From Gluconacetobacter takamatsuzukensis (lineage in GTDB: Bacteria > Pseudomonadota > Alphaproteobacteria > Acetobacterales > Acetobacteraceae), in NCBI RefSeq assembly GCF_014174275.1, contig NZ_JABEQK010000011.1, positions 1 through 64,000 of the forward strand: a DNA stretch of 64,000 nucleotides, given 5' to 3'. How positions within the stretch are numbered: position 1 is the first letter of the stretch; every line of letters starts with the position of its first letter. This document shows, one piece after another, positions 7,465-15,625 of the stretch. The position numbers and the translations under genes were made by a program. The notes under the pieces were generated by a model. The model ran no database searches and was not told the origin of the DNA. It worked only from the letters and a program-made list of their open reading frames with translations.

Positions 7465-9682
7465 AGCCGTCCAGATCCTGTGCCAGATAGGCATGCATGC
7501 CGCTGTCCCGTCCCAGGTCGTTCATGTCGGCCTGGGTCAGGATGCCCCCCAGCACGCGCACGCCGCACGCATGCAGCCGCCGCATGGTGGTCAGCACGGC
7601 ATCCATCTCGGTCCGCTGCCACCGCACGGCGATGACCGCCCCATCCACCAGCCGTCCGGCAGAGGCCGCATCGGGAATGACCAGCGCCGGCGGCATGTCG
7701 ACCAGGATCAGGTCGTACAGTCCCCGCGCCTCGACGATGATCGCCCCGAGCTGCTTGAGGTCGAGAAGATACCGCCCGCTCCCGTTGGGCCGCGCACCGC
7801 GCAGCGTGATCAGGTCGACATTCTGCATGATGTCGCGCGTCAGCCCCGGCAGTCCCGTTCCGTTCGGCCCCTCGCCGGGCGGCGGCCGAAAGGTCGGACG
7901 GATCGACAGGCCGACCTGGTTGCGGCGGATATCCGCATCGATGATCAGCGCACGCCCATGGTTGCGCGCCGTGCTCGCGGCCAGCGCGACCGAGAGAAAC
8001 GTCTTGCCCTCCCCCGGCAGGGCCGAGGTCACAAGGACGGCCTGCGCACGAAACCGGTCGTCACCATGCCGCAGCATGTTGCAGATATGATCGACCGAGA
8101 GCGTGTAGGACGATGTCCGGTATTCCAGCAGCGGCCGGCGCTCCCGCCCCGCGAAGGGCACGACGCCCAGCGGAAACAGCGTCGTCTTCTGCTCGAGCTG
8201 TTCCAGCGTCCGCACGCCCGGCCGCAGCCGTTCGAGCATGATCGCACCGAAGCAGCCCACCGCGAGCGACAGCAGCCCCGCCGCGCCAAGCAACTGCCCC
8301 CGATGCGGGCCCGACGGGCCGAGCGGCGTCTGCGCGTAGGAAATGAGTACGGCATCCGGCTCCTGCATCGCCGCCTGGGCGGATGTCTGCTCGAAGCGGG
8401 TCAGATAGTCGCGATAGACCACTTCGGCGGCCTCCGCCTCGCTGACCAGCTGGCGCAGCTGCACCTCGGCCACGTTCTCGCCGGCGACCGCCCCCTTGAG
8501 GTCGCGCACCCGCGCCTCCAGCGTGGCGACCTCGGCACGGGTCGCGTCGACCTGGGCTCGCAGGCTTCCGGCGATATGCCCCTCTTCCGCGCCAAGCTGG
8601 GCCCGAAGCCCGGCAATCGAGGAATCGAGCTGCCGCAGGCGCGGGCTTTCCGACATGTCCGTCGCCCCCAGGCCGGCCCGCTGCTTTTCCAGCTCCGCCA
8701 ATTCGCCCGACAGGCGCTGCACGAGCGGCGATGCCACCACGGCCGGCAACGCCCCCAGCGATCCGCCGCGCCGCGCCGCCTGCACCTGGTCATAGGCGCT
8801 CTGCTGCTCGGCAAGCTTGTTGGTAGCCTCGGTCAGCGCGATATCGACACGGCTCATCCGCCGCCCGGTCAGCGTCGTCTGGTCGCCGTCGCGCGAGACC
8901 TCCTGGCTCAACACCAACCCATGCGCCCGGCGAAACTCCTCGACACGGCTTTCCGCATGCGCCACGCGCGATTGCAGGGCACCGATCTGCTCGTTCAGCC
9001 ATTCATGGGCATGCGCCACGGTCGTGATCTTGAGGTCGCGCATGAAATCCAGATAGGCCGAGGCATAGGCATTCGCGATTCGGGCACTCAGCGCCGCGTC
9101 ATTCGTCTTGGCACTGATCGCGAGCGTGTACGAACGCCCGTCATTGCGCACCGTGACATGCCGCAGCAGCCAGTCGACCGCGACCTGCCGCTCCTCGGCG
9201 CGCGAAAGCGGCAGCGGCCGAACACGATCGAGGCCCAGCCGATGCCGCACCGTATCGACCATCGACCACGGCCACGGCGGCGTCGCGGGCGGATGGATGA
9301 TCTGCTGAAGTTCCGGCCGATGGACCAGATCGATGCGATCGACCACCTTTCCCGCCATGTCCCGCGACAGCAGAATGTCGGTCTGGGTATGGATCATGAG
9401 CGTATCGCCGCTCACGGCCCCCCCATGGGCCTGAAGGTCGGTGAACTCCGTCTTTCCCGTATCGACCAGCAGCGAGGACTGGGTTTCGTAATAGCGCGGG
9501 ATGGAAAAGATCACGGCCGCCAGCGGAACGAACAGCCCTGCCGTAATCAGCACGACGGTCCACCGCCGACGTCGCACGATGACCAGCGCATTGCCCAGCG
9601 GCACTTGCTCCGCCGCCGCTGCCGCAAGCGGCAGGGGCGGCGGCCCGACGAATGATTCGTCGCGAACGGACAGCATTGTCAT
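7451..9682 (-). CDS. Wzc/GumC-like polysaccharide co-polymerase with BY-kinase domain
   Basis: 743 aa. Residues 35-65 hold a basic stretch and first membrane segment, followed by the Wzz-type periplasmic domain and a long coiled-coil (about 240-420). A second membrane segment lies near 462-484, after which comes a cytoplasmic ATPase: Walker A LPGEGKT (about 555-561), Walker A' LIIDAD (579-584) and Walker B ILVDMP near 661. The C terminus (YLAQDLDGYDNA) has two tyrosines, a short version of the autophosphorylated tail. The family controls chain length and export together with the GumB/Wza channel. ATG at 9682 follows AGG; GTG at 9700 is an alternative. No phosphotyrosine phosphatase gene is seen nearby. 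Confidence 0.92.
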   Translation of the reverse strand: MTMLSVRDESFVGPPPLPLAAAAAEQVPLGNALVIVRRRRWTVVLITAGLFVPLAAVIFSIPRYYETQSSLLVDTGKTEFTDLQAHGGAVSGDTLMIHTQTDILLSRDMAGKVVDRIDLVHRPELQQIIHPPATPPWPWSMVDTVRHRLGLDRVRPLPLSRAEERQVAVDWLLRHVTVRNDGRSYTLAISAKTNDAALSARIANAYASAYLDFMRDLKITTVAHAHEWLNEQIGALQSRVAHAESRVEEFRRAHGLVLSQEVSRDGDQTTLTGRRMSRVDIALTEATNKLAEQQSAYDQVQAARRGGSLGALPAVVASPLVQRLSGELAELEKQRAGLGATDMSESPRLRQLDSSIAGLRAQLGAEEGHIAGSLRAQVDATRAEVATLEARVRDLKGAVAGENVAEVQLRQLVSEAEAAEVVYRDYLTRFEQTSAQAAMQEPDAVLISYAQTPLGPSGPHRGQLLGAAGLLSLAVGCFGAIMLERLRPGVRTLEQLEQKTTLFPLGVVPFAGRERRPLLEYRTSSYTLSVDHICNMLRHGDDRFRAQAVLVTSALPGEGKTFLSVALAASTARNHGRALIIDADIRRNQVGLSIRPTFRPPPGEGPNGTGLPGLTRDIMQNVDLITLRGARPNGSGRYLLDLKQLGAIIVEARGLYDLILVDMPPALVIPDAASAGRLVDGAVIAVRWQRTEMDAVLTTMRRLHACGVRVLGGILTQADMNDLGRDSGMHAYLAQDLDGYDNA

Positions 9683-9689
9683 GGCGGGC

Positions 9690-10421
9690 CTAATGCGCAC
9701 CGTCGTGCCGCAGCACGGCGGGTATCGTCTTCAAAAGGATCGTGACGTCCTGCCAGATCGTCCAGTGCCGGACATAGGCGCTATCGAGCGCCACACGCCG
9801 CGCGTAGCTGGTATTGCTCCGCCCGCTGACCTGCCACAGCCCGGTCAGGCCCGGCCGGGTCGCATAATAATAGGCAATATTCTCGCCATAACGCTCGACC
9901 TCGGCCTGAACGATCGGGCGAGGCCCGACAAGGCTCATGTCGCCACGCAGGACGTTCAGCAATTGCGGCAATTCGTCCAGGCTGGTCGCCCGCAGGAAGC
10001 GGCCCAGTCGCGTGATGCGCGGATCGTGGCGCAGCTTCTGGGTGCTGACCCATTCCTCCCGTGCGGCCTCGTCCCGCGCCAGCAGGTCCTTCAGGACCTC
10101 ATCCGCGTTGGCAACCATGCTCCTGAATTTGAGGCAGCGGAAAATCCGCCCCTCCTCGCCGATCCGATTATGACCGAACAGCGCGGCACCGCCGTCACGG
10201 CGCACCAGCAAGGCGATGGCCAGCATCGCAGGCAGGGCGAAGAACAGCATCGTCCCTGCAATCACGATATCCATCACACGCTTGCGCGGATCGCGGATCG
10301 GCGCTGCACTCTCGGGCCTGGCGACCTGCACGCCCATCAGCCCGGTATAGGGAACAACAACCGTCGCATCGTCCGCGATAAAGGCCGTTCCCAAGAATTT
10401 CTCTTGTTGCAGACCAGACAT
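9690..10421 (-). CDS. GumD/ExoY-type undecaprenyl-phosphate sugar-1-phosphate transferase
   Basis: 243 aa. Contains one membrane hairpin (about 48-72) and the complete catalytic domain of bacterial sugar transferases: FRCLKFRSM, RFLRATSLDELPQLLNVLRG, SLVGPRP and TRPGLTGLWQVSGRS. It initiates the repeat unit by transferring glucose- or galactose-1-phosphate from UDP-sugar to undecaprenyl phosphate. It is shorter than GumD/WcaJ (about 460-480 aa) because the N-terminal four-helix/CoA-binding-like region is missing, as in ExoY. It is the first gene of the minus-strand EPS operon, 7 bases before the kinase, and faces the AT-rich control region. Glucose is the likely sugar by analogy with acetan/xanthan; this is inference. 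Confidence 0.88.
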   Translation of the reverse strand: MSGLQQEKFLGTAFIADDATVVVPYTGLMGVQVARPESAAPIRDPRKRVMDIVIAGTMLFFALPAMLAIALLVRRDGGAALFGHNRIGEEGRIFRCLKFRSMVANADEVLKDLLARDEAAREEWVSTQKLRHDPRITRLGRFLRATSLDELPQLLNVLRGDMSLVGPRPIVQAEVERYGENIAYYYATRPGLTGLWQVSGRSNTSYARRVALDSAYVRHWTIWQDVTILLKTIPAVLRHDGAH

Positions 10422-11430
10422 ACTAGCACCTCGTCATCAGCGAAGAATGAAGCTGTCAGGCAAGTTCAAGCGGCGTGACCCGGATCAGATCGCTACCTCC
10501 CTGGTATGAGCGGGACGTTGCCTGTATGGACGAGGCGGAAGCAATAATAAAAACAGGACGTAATGTGTTTTTAATCATTAACGAAAGTAATTACGGACGA
10601 AGTTTATCGTCATTTATTTGTTAAATTAAACATTTACCATTGAAAATCCTATATTTCCTCGTCAAACCTGGCGTCAAACCGCTCCTGTTCCACGAAATTC
10701 CGATCACATAAATGCGAGTTTTTCTGCTGGGGCGCGAAGAATCGGCGCCGATCGCCCAAAAGAGATTTAACGAATAAATCCGCCATTTTTCACGTAATAT
10801 TTCGTTACGCCTCGGAACGACAGATCTTGGTAATTCTTATATTTCGCCGAGGACGTCTCTGATGGCGTCTTTTTGTCCTGTCGGGCGTTGTTCCCTGTAC
10901 TGCACGACGAATGGACGCATTCAACGGTAAACCATCATGAATTTCCGCTCGGCTCCAGAGTGTGATGTCACCTACCAAGCGCCCGTGAGACCACGCGCCA
11001 AAGAGGGAGACCCAGATGCGCGACAAGCCTGACATGATAATGGAAATCCATCGACCGACCGAACACTCCCTCCGCTTTAGCGCTCCGCCCGCCCGGCATC
11101 CGGCATGGGCGCGCCGGCACGGTCCGGCGCTCCTTCCTCTGACGCCATTGTTATTTGACTGGGGCGGAAACGGGATCAGCATATGCCGAGGCAACCGAAC
11201 GGTAGGAAGGCCATTTCCTCCTGCGCGAGCCCGACGCCAACCTCAACCGATCCGGAATCAATCCGGAGCGCGGCAGGCATTCGTTTGCCCTGATTCCAGA
11301 TCACCGCTTCATCATTTCAATATCTGCTTACAAAAGGGACGTAAAGATAACAGCCGCTCCTTTTCCGTATCTGATCGACATATGGCCTGGCGAGAGACAG
11401 GGCGTATCGCGAACGGGGAGTTAGCATGAC
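10422..11430. promoter_or_regulatory. 1 kb AT-rich divergent control region between gumD-like and SARP-like genes
   Basis: No convincing gene is present in these roughly 1,000 bases. The part from about 10540 to 10820 is conspicuously AT-rich (runs such as TTTTTAATCATTAAC and TTAAATTAAACATTTACC) in an otherwise GC-rich window, which is typical of promoter DNA bound by nucleoid proteins or activators. The minus-strand EPS operon and the plus-strand SARP-like gene start at its two ends. Open frames at 10805-11194 (minus) and 11016-11429 (plus) look non-coding in composition. Exact promoter boxes could not be assigned with confidence. Confidence 0.6.
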
Positions 11431-13422
11431 GTGCCTATGACGGGGGCGAACATCCTAAAAATCAGACTGATCGGGCAGATGGTCGCCATAACCGCGACCG
11501 GACAGAATATTCTTCCGGCCGGCGCGCGGAGAACGCGCGGATTGCTGGCCATCCTTGCTTTGTCCAACCGCAAGCCCGTCATGCGGCAGCGCCTGACCGA
11601 ACTCCTGTGGAGCAAGCGCCCGACCGACCTCGCACGCGCATCCCTCCGGCAGGAAATCCATCGCCTGCTCGACGCGCTCCAGCCTTTCGGGACCGAGATC
11701 ATCGACATCGGGCGCCATACATTGACGCTCAAGCCAGACCTGACCTCGGTCGATGTCGAAGACATCTACGCCCGCGGCCTCGATGCGCTGGACAAGACAG
11801 CCGAGCCCGACGAAATGCTGGTCATCGACCTGAACGGAATCGATCCGGCCTTCGACCTCTGGCTCCAGAACCAACGGGCACGATTTTCCCGTCACCTAGA
11901 GCATCTCATGAAATCAGAACTGGCAAACCAGAATGATCCCACGAGAATCCTCATTCCAACACCGTCATTGAACGGAAAAGGCCCGCTCTCCGGCGAGGGC
12001 CCCCACGACACCCCCACGGCGCGCACGGGGTCCCTCCACACCCCGCCGAATACCCCGCTTTCTCCCGGCCGCATCCCCTGGAAGGACCGGGCCCCGGCGC
12101 TCGAAACCCTGCGCCGCCTCTCCGATCCGCTCGAAATCGGGCAGCGCCCGCAAAAAGCGGGAAGCGACTCTCCGCTTTCCTCTCCATTGCAGAAAGTGCG
12201 CTCCCTGAGCCTCGCCCTCATGCCGATCGAGCCGAAAGACCCGTCGCTGACGGCGTTGGCCGACGAGGTCGGAAGCCTGCTCAACATCCTGTTCGTCGGG
12301 TCCGACGCCTTCACGCTGGTCGTCCCCCGCCCGTCCCACGAGGACCAGAACGCAACAGCCGACTGGATCGAGAATCTTCGCGCCAAAAACATCGATTTCC
12401 TGTGCACGGGCGTGCTCCATGCCGGCACCGAGGGCACGCGGGAACACGCCATCCTGCTGCTGCGACTGATCGACGTTCAGAACGGTGGAGAAATGATCTG
12501 GACGGTACGCGCCGTCCTGCCGTCCGACACCAGGCAGAATCCCGGCCACGCAGCTCCCCTGCTTGCCGGCGCGGTGCTGTCGTCGCAATGGGCCGCCGTG
12601 CTCCGCCACGCGCGGTACCTCCTCAAATGCAGCATCCAGACACTGGCGCCGGATCAACTGGCAGCCCGGGCGCTGGTCACACTGCTGCAGGCAAACCACC
12701 ACGCGCTACACGAAGCCGAAAACCTTCTCAAATTCGCGGAATGGCTCGGCCCCACCCAGCCCCTGGTCGCCATCGCCCGGGCGGTAACGGAAATGACGCG
12801 CGCCGGCGCATTCCTCCAGAGCGACTACGCGGAGGGCGTCGCGCGCGCCCTGGCGGCGGCCCAGCACGCAGCCGTGCTTTCCCAGCACAATATCAGCCGA
12901 AATTTCCTGCTCGCCTTCGTCTATTGCCATATTCCCGGCTACGCGGACACGGCCGAGGCCCTGCTCTCCGCATTCAAGAGCAACGGCGAGGACCGCGATC
13001 AGGCCTGGTTCGCCCCGTACCGCGCCCTCCAGGCTCTCCTGGCATTGCTGAACGGACGGCAGGAGACAGCGCGCAACCTGCTGAAAAATTACCGCATGTC
13101 CGGAAATGCCCAGCCGCTCAGCGTCGCGATCGACCCCTGCGCGATCCTCTATCTCTTCCTGGCCGACCTGCATCAGGAGGCAAGCCGGATCGGGCGGATG
13201 GTCTCCGCCCTCTATCCGCAGCTTCCCTCGGCTCTCGTGTACCATCTGGTGGTCCTGACCACCGAGGAGAACGACACCGAACGCGCCGACATCCTCGCCC
13301 GCCTCTCAACGCTCGACCCGACCCTGACGATCCGGCGCGTGATGGCGGCCCATCCCTATCTTCCCGCAGCGGCCCGCGCAAAGCTCGCAGCAGCACTACG
13401 CCTGACAGGCCTTCCGGAATAA
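11431..13422 (+). CDS. SARP/BTAD-type transcriptional regulator with TolB-like and helical-repeat region
   Basis: 663 aa. Residues about 10-105 form an OmpR-like winged helix of the SARP type (LKIRLIGQM; GARRTRGLLAILALS; RQRLTELLWSKRP; SLRQEIHRLLDAL). Residues about 105-155 resemble the BTAD start (SVDVEDIYARGLDAL). A proline-rich linker follows (about 165-245), then a domain like the TolB-N regions seen after such winged helices in proteobacterial regulators (SLALMPIEP; FLCTGVLHAG), then an alpha-helical, TPR-like half. No membrane segment is evident, so it should be cytoplasmic. GTG at 11431 follows GGGGAG at good spacing; ATG 11437 is an alternative. A 4-codon frame (ATG 11425 to TGA 11439) overlaps the start and could couple translation. 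Divergence from gumD suggests, but does not prove, control of EPS genes. Confidence 0.75.
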   Translation: MPMTGANILKIRLIGQMVAITATGQNILPAGARRTRGLLAILALSNRKPVMRQRLTELLWSKRPTDLARASLRQEIHRLLDALQPFGTEIIDIGRHTLTLKPDLTSVDVEDIYARGLDALDKTAEPDEMLVIDLNGIDPAFDLWLQNQRARFSRHLEHLMKSELANQNDPTRILIPTPSLNGKGPLSGEGPHDTPTARTGSLHTPPNTPLSPGRIPWKDRAPALETLRRLSDPLEIGQRPQKAGSDSPLSSPLQKVRSLSLALMPIEPKDPSLTALADEVGSLLNILFVGSDAFTLVVPRPSHEDQNATADWIENLRAKNIDFLCTGVLHAGTEGTREHAILLLRLIDVQNGGEMIWTVRAVLPSDTRQNPGHAAPLLAGAVLSSQWAAVLRHARYLLKCSIQTLAPDQLAARALVTLLQANHHALHEAENLLKFAEWLGPTQPLVAIARAVTEMTRAGAFLQSDYAEGVARALAAAQHAAVLSQHNISRNFLLAFVYCHIPGYADTAEALLSAFKSNGEDRDQAWFAPYRALQALLALLNGRQETARNLLKNYRMSGNAQPLSVAIDPCAILYLFLADLHQEASRIGRMVSALYPQLPSALVYHLVVLTTEENDTERADILARLSTLDPTLTIRRVMAAHPYLPAAARAKLAAALRLTGLPE

Positions 13423-13431
13423 CTGGGAAAT

Positions 13432-13496
13432 GTCTGCAAAGTCGGTCCACGGACCGGCATGCCACGTGCCCTCACCGGCGAACCGACTTTGCAGAC
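13432..13496. repeat. 15-bp perfect inverted repeat with 35-base loop
   Basis: GTCTGCAAAGTCGGT at 13432-13446 is exactly complemented by ACCGACTTTGCAGAC at 13482-13496. It starts 10 bases after the stop of the SARP-like gene and lies before the convergent minus-strand genes. A transcript in either direction would fold into a long stem; the loop itself contains the palindrome GGCATGCC. There is no T-run after either arm, so it is not a classical intrinsic terminator. It may block read-through between convergent units or stabilise 3' ends. Confidence 0.7.
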
Positions 13497-13527
13497 CCTC
13501 TCGAGGGAGCCATCCGCCCGGCCCCCG

Positions 13528-13629
13528 TCATTTCCTGCGCGAAATCCTGAGCCAGCGCGCGATCAGCAGCGCGATCGGAAAACTCAGAGCGATATAGGCG
13601 CCAATGGCGGCAAGGATTGTCTGGATCAT
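13528..13629 (-). CDS. Putative 33-residue single-span membrane protein
   Basis: A short frame with ATG at 13627-13629 and TGA at 13528-13530 encodes a 33 aa peptide. It starts MIQTILAAIGAYIALSF, continues with a hydrophobic stretch ending in LLIAR, and has a strongly basic tail RWLRISRRK. This is the layout of a small inner-membrane protein with its positive end in the cytoplasm. It is on the same strand as, and 49 bases downstream of, the GT2 gene. The ribosome site is weak (AAGGAC lies about 18 bases upstream), so translation is uncertain. No family is recognised. Confidence 0.4.
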   Translation of the reverse strand: MIQTILAAIGAYIALSFPIALLIARWLRISRRK

Positions 13630-13678
13630 GCCCGTGCGCGATCGTCCTTAGGATGAGCGTGTCGAAAAAAACCGTATA

Positions 13679-14554
13679 TCACAGGGTCGCCGCCCGCTCC
13701 GGCGTCATCCGGCCGCGCACGAGATCGAAAAAAGCAAGCATATTGCCCGCAAGGCGCCCCCGCCGGTCTATATAGGGTTCGGGGCGAAGAGCCTTCGCGA
13801 CATTGGAGAGCAGGTTGCGCATAATATGCTCCCATGCGCGCGTTCGAGGATACCCTTCCCCTTTTGCCGCAATATAAAGCGGATTGGCAACCTGCGAATA
13901 GCCCAGCTTGATCCCGGAACTCCGCCCGCGCTTTACACCCAGATGAACCCCCCGCGCATCCGGCAGAAGTCGCACGTCGCCATGGGCAGCAAGCCGGCGC
14001 GAAAGATCCACATCTTCCTGCCAGCCATAAAGCGGCAGACGCTCATCGAACCACAGGTCGAAAGCGCGCATGGGCGCCAGGCGCAGCGCCATGTTGCAGC
14101 CATATCCGGTAAAGACGGGCTCGGGCGCCGACGGCCCGCCCTCCTGCGCGCGCGCGGCCAGAATCGCCCGCCCCTCGGCCACACCGAGGCCCGGTCCCTT
14201 GATTCCATCGGCCAGAACCGCCCCGGTCACGACAACCGTACGATCGTTCGCCGCCATATGCGCCTCGACAGCCTGAAGATAATGGGGGTCGGCCAGGAAA
14301 TCGTCGTCGAAGAACATCACGACATCCGCATCGGGAACGGCGGCGATGATCGCATTCCGCTGCCGCGTCAGTCCGCGCGGGCCGGTAATCAGGTGCACAC
14401 CGGGAAGAGCCTCGGCCGCCCCCAGCATATCCTCTTCCGACGGCGCGCAGACCACCACCTCGTCGGGCTGGCGGGTCTGGCGCATGAGGTCACGAAGTAT
14501 TTCAGCAAGGACGGATGCCCGTCCGGCCGTGGCAATACCAACGACAATCTTCAT
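13679..14554 (-). CDS. Glycosyltransferase family 2
   Basis: 291 aa GT-A enzyme. It opens with KIVVGIATAGRASVLAEILRDL, then GLTRQRNAII, the metal and UDP binding motif VVMFFDDDFLAD near residue 80, and later GWQEDVDLSRRL, which carries the ED acid motif of inverting family 2 transferases. No membrane segments, so it is cytoplasmic and soluble or peripheral. ATG at 14554 overlaps the TGA of the GH16 gene upstream (ATGA), tying the two together in one message. It probably completes the EPS repeat unit, making six transferases besides the initiating enzyme in the locus. Confidence 0.85.
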   Translation of the reverse strand: MKIVVGIATAGRASVLAEILRDLMRQTRQPDEVVVCAPSEEDMLGAAEALPGVHLITGPRGLTRQRNAIIAAVPDADVVMFFDDDFLADPHYLQAVEAHMAANDRTVVVTGAVLADGIKGPGLGVAEGRAILAARAQEGGPSAPEPVFTGYGCNMALRLAPMRAFDLWFDERLPLYGWQEDVDLSRRLAAHGDVRLLPDARGVHLGVKRGRSSGIKLGYSQVANPLYIAAKGEGYPRTRAWEHIMRNLLSNVAKALRPEPYIDRRGRLAGNMLAFFDLVRGRMTPERAATL

Positions 14555-15417
14555 GGCGCCTTCCTGCTCTCGTAAACGCGGACATAGTCGACTTCCATGA
14601 TCGACGGGCTCGGCGCCTTGTCGATCGGCCACCCACCACCCAGCCCGAGATCGACGAGCACATCCAGCCCAGCCAGAGGACGCGCCGGCGTGGGCGTACG
14701 CCAGATCTCCCGACGATCGAAATAGACAATCACCCATTGCGGCGTCACATCCGCGCCATAGGTGTGAAACGCCTGCGACAGGCTTCCGCTCGCAACAGGC
14801 TGGGTATGCATCTCCGAATGGTTCTCACGGCTGTTCAACGGATTCCGTTCCGTAACGGTCGAGTTGAAGGCCGCAGGGAAACGCCCATAATGCTCGATGA
14901 TATCGACCTCCACGGCATGTTTCCCCGATCCTGTGGGCGTCAGCTCCTCAAGCCAGAAGGCCGGCCACACACCATCCCCCGCCGGCAGGCGCGCCCGCAT
15001 CTCGAAATAACCATAGGGCGCGGTAAAACCGCTGCCGTACCCGGGCGCGGACGACAACAGGCCGGATTGCCATTTGCCGTCCGCCATACGCCGCATCTCG
15101 ATCCGAAGGATTCCGTTTCGAACGCTGAACGGTAAATCCGGTTCCTTGTCGCGGAAAACAGCATCGCCGAAATCGCCGCCCCATGGCGTATGCGCGCTCC
15201 AGACCGTGTCCGGACCATGCGGAGAGACACTGATACGGTCGAATTCATCGCTGAAGATCACGGACCGACCGTCAAGGTCGAGCACATCGCCCGGCGCACC
15301 CAGCGCGGCCCCGCAAAATCCTCCCCACCCGACACCCAGAACGGCAAAACCGCCCGCCACGGCAGGGACGATACGCTGCCGCACTCTTCCGATAATCGCT
15401 GCGATGGACCTGGTCAT
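14551..15417 (-). CDS. Secreted glycoside hydrolase family 16 protein
   Basis: 288 aa. Residues 1-41 look like a signal peptide (basic start, hydrophobic core, AALGAPG). The mature part is a beta-jelly-roll GH16 domain: VIFSDEFD, YGYFEMRARLPAGDGVWPAFW, and the catalytic motif EVDIIE (E170, D172, E175; pattern ExDxxE), then HTYGADVTPQWVIVYFDRREIW. The family cleaves beta-1,3/1,4-glucans and galactans with retention. In EPS loci such enzymes (for example ExoK/ExsH) trim the polymer in the periplasm or outside. It is divergent from the polymerase gene across a 208-base gap and overlaps the GT2 gene. Confidence 0.9.
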   Translation of the reverse strand: MTRSIAAIIGRVRQRIVPAVAGGFAVLGVGWGGFCGAALGAPGDVLDLDGRSVIFSDEFDRISVSPHGPDTVWSAHTPWGGDFGDAVFRDKEPDLPFSVRNGILRIEMRRMADGKWQSGLLSSAPGYGSGFTAPYGYFEMRARLPAGDGVWPAFWLEELTPTGSGKHAVEVDIIEHYGRFPAAFNSTVTERNPLNSRENHSEMHTQPVASGSLSQAFHTYGADVTPQWVIVYFDRREIWRTPTPARPLAGLDVLVDLGLGGGWPIDKAPSPSIMEVDYVRVYESRKAP

Positions 15418-15625
15418 GGCGTCTCCTTGGACAATGCCGGTTCCTTGCGGCGTGGCATCGCCACCCGCCGATCAGAGGCCACCTCCCCTTGCCGTTTCCG
15501 GAAGCGAGACACCCGCCTGAAATGAACTTGATTCGCGCTCGGACGTAGACGATGGTTAATACATCCAACGCATTCCGTCCATCTTTTCGAATCGTCACCT
15601 CTGGCCGCCACGTGCGCAATGCCGC

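Noticed and set aside
10854-10885. Weak GACG/CGTC hairpin followed by TTTTT
   Set aside because: Only four paired bases; too weak to call a terminator or attenuator.
10805-11194. 129-codon minus-strand frame in the EPS control region
   Set aside because: No ribosome site, no domain, and its composition resembles non-coding DNA.
11016-11429. 137-codon plus-strand frame before the SARP-type gene
   Set aside because: No ribosome site and no recognisable protein features; more likely leader or promoter DNA.
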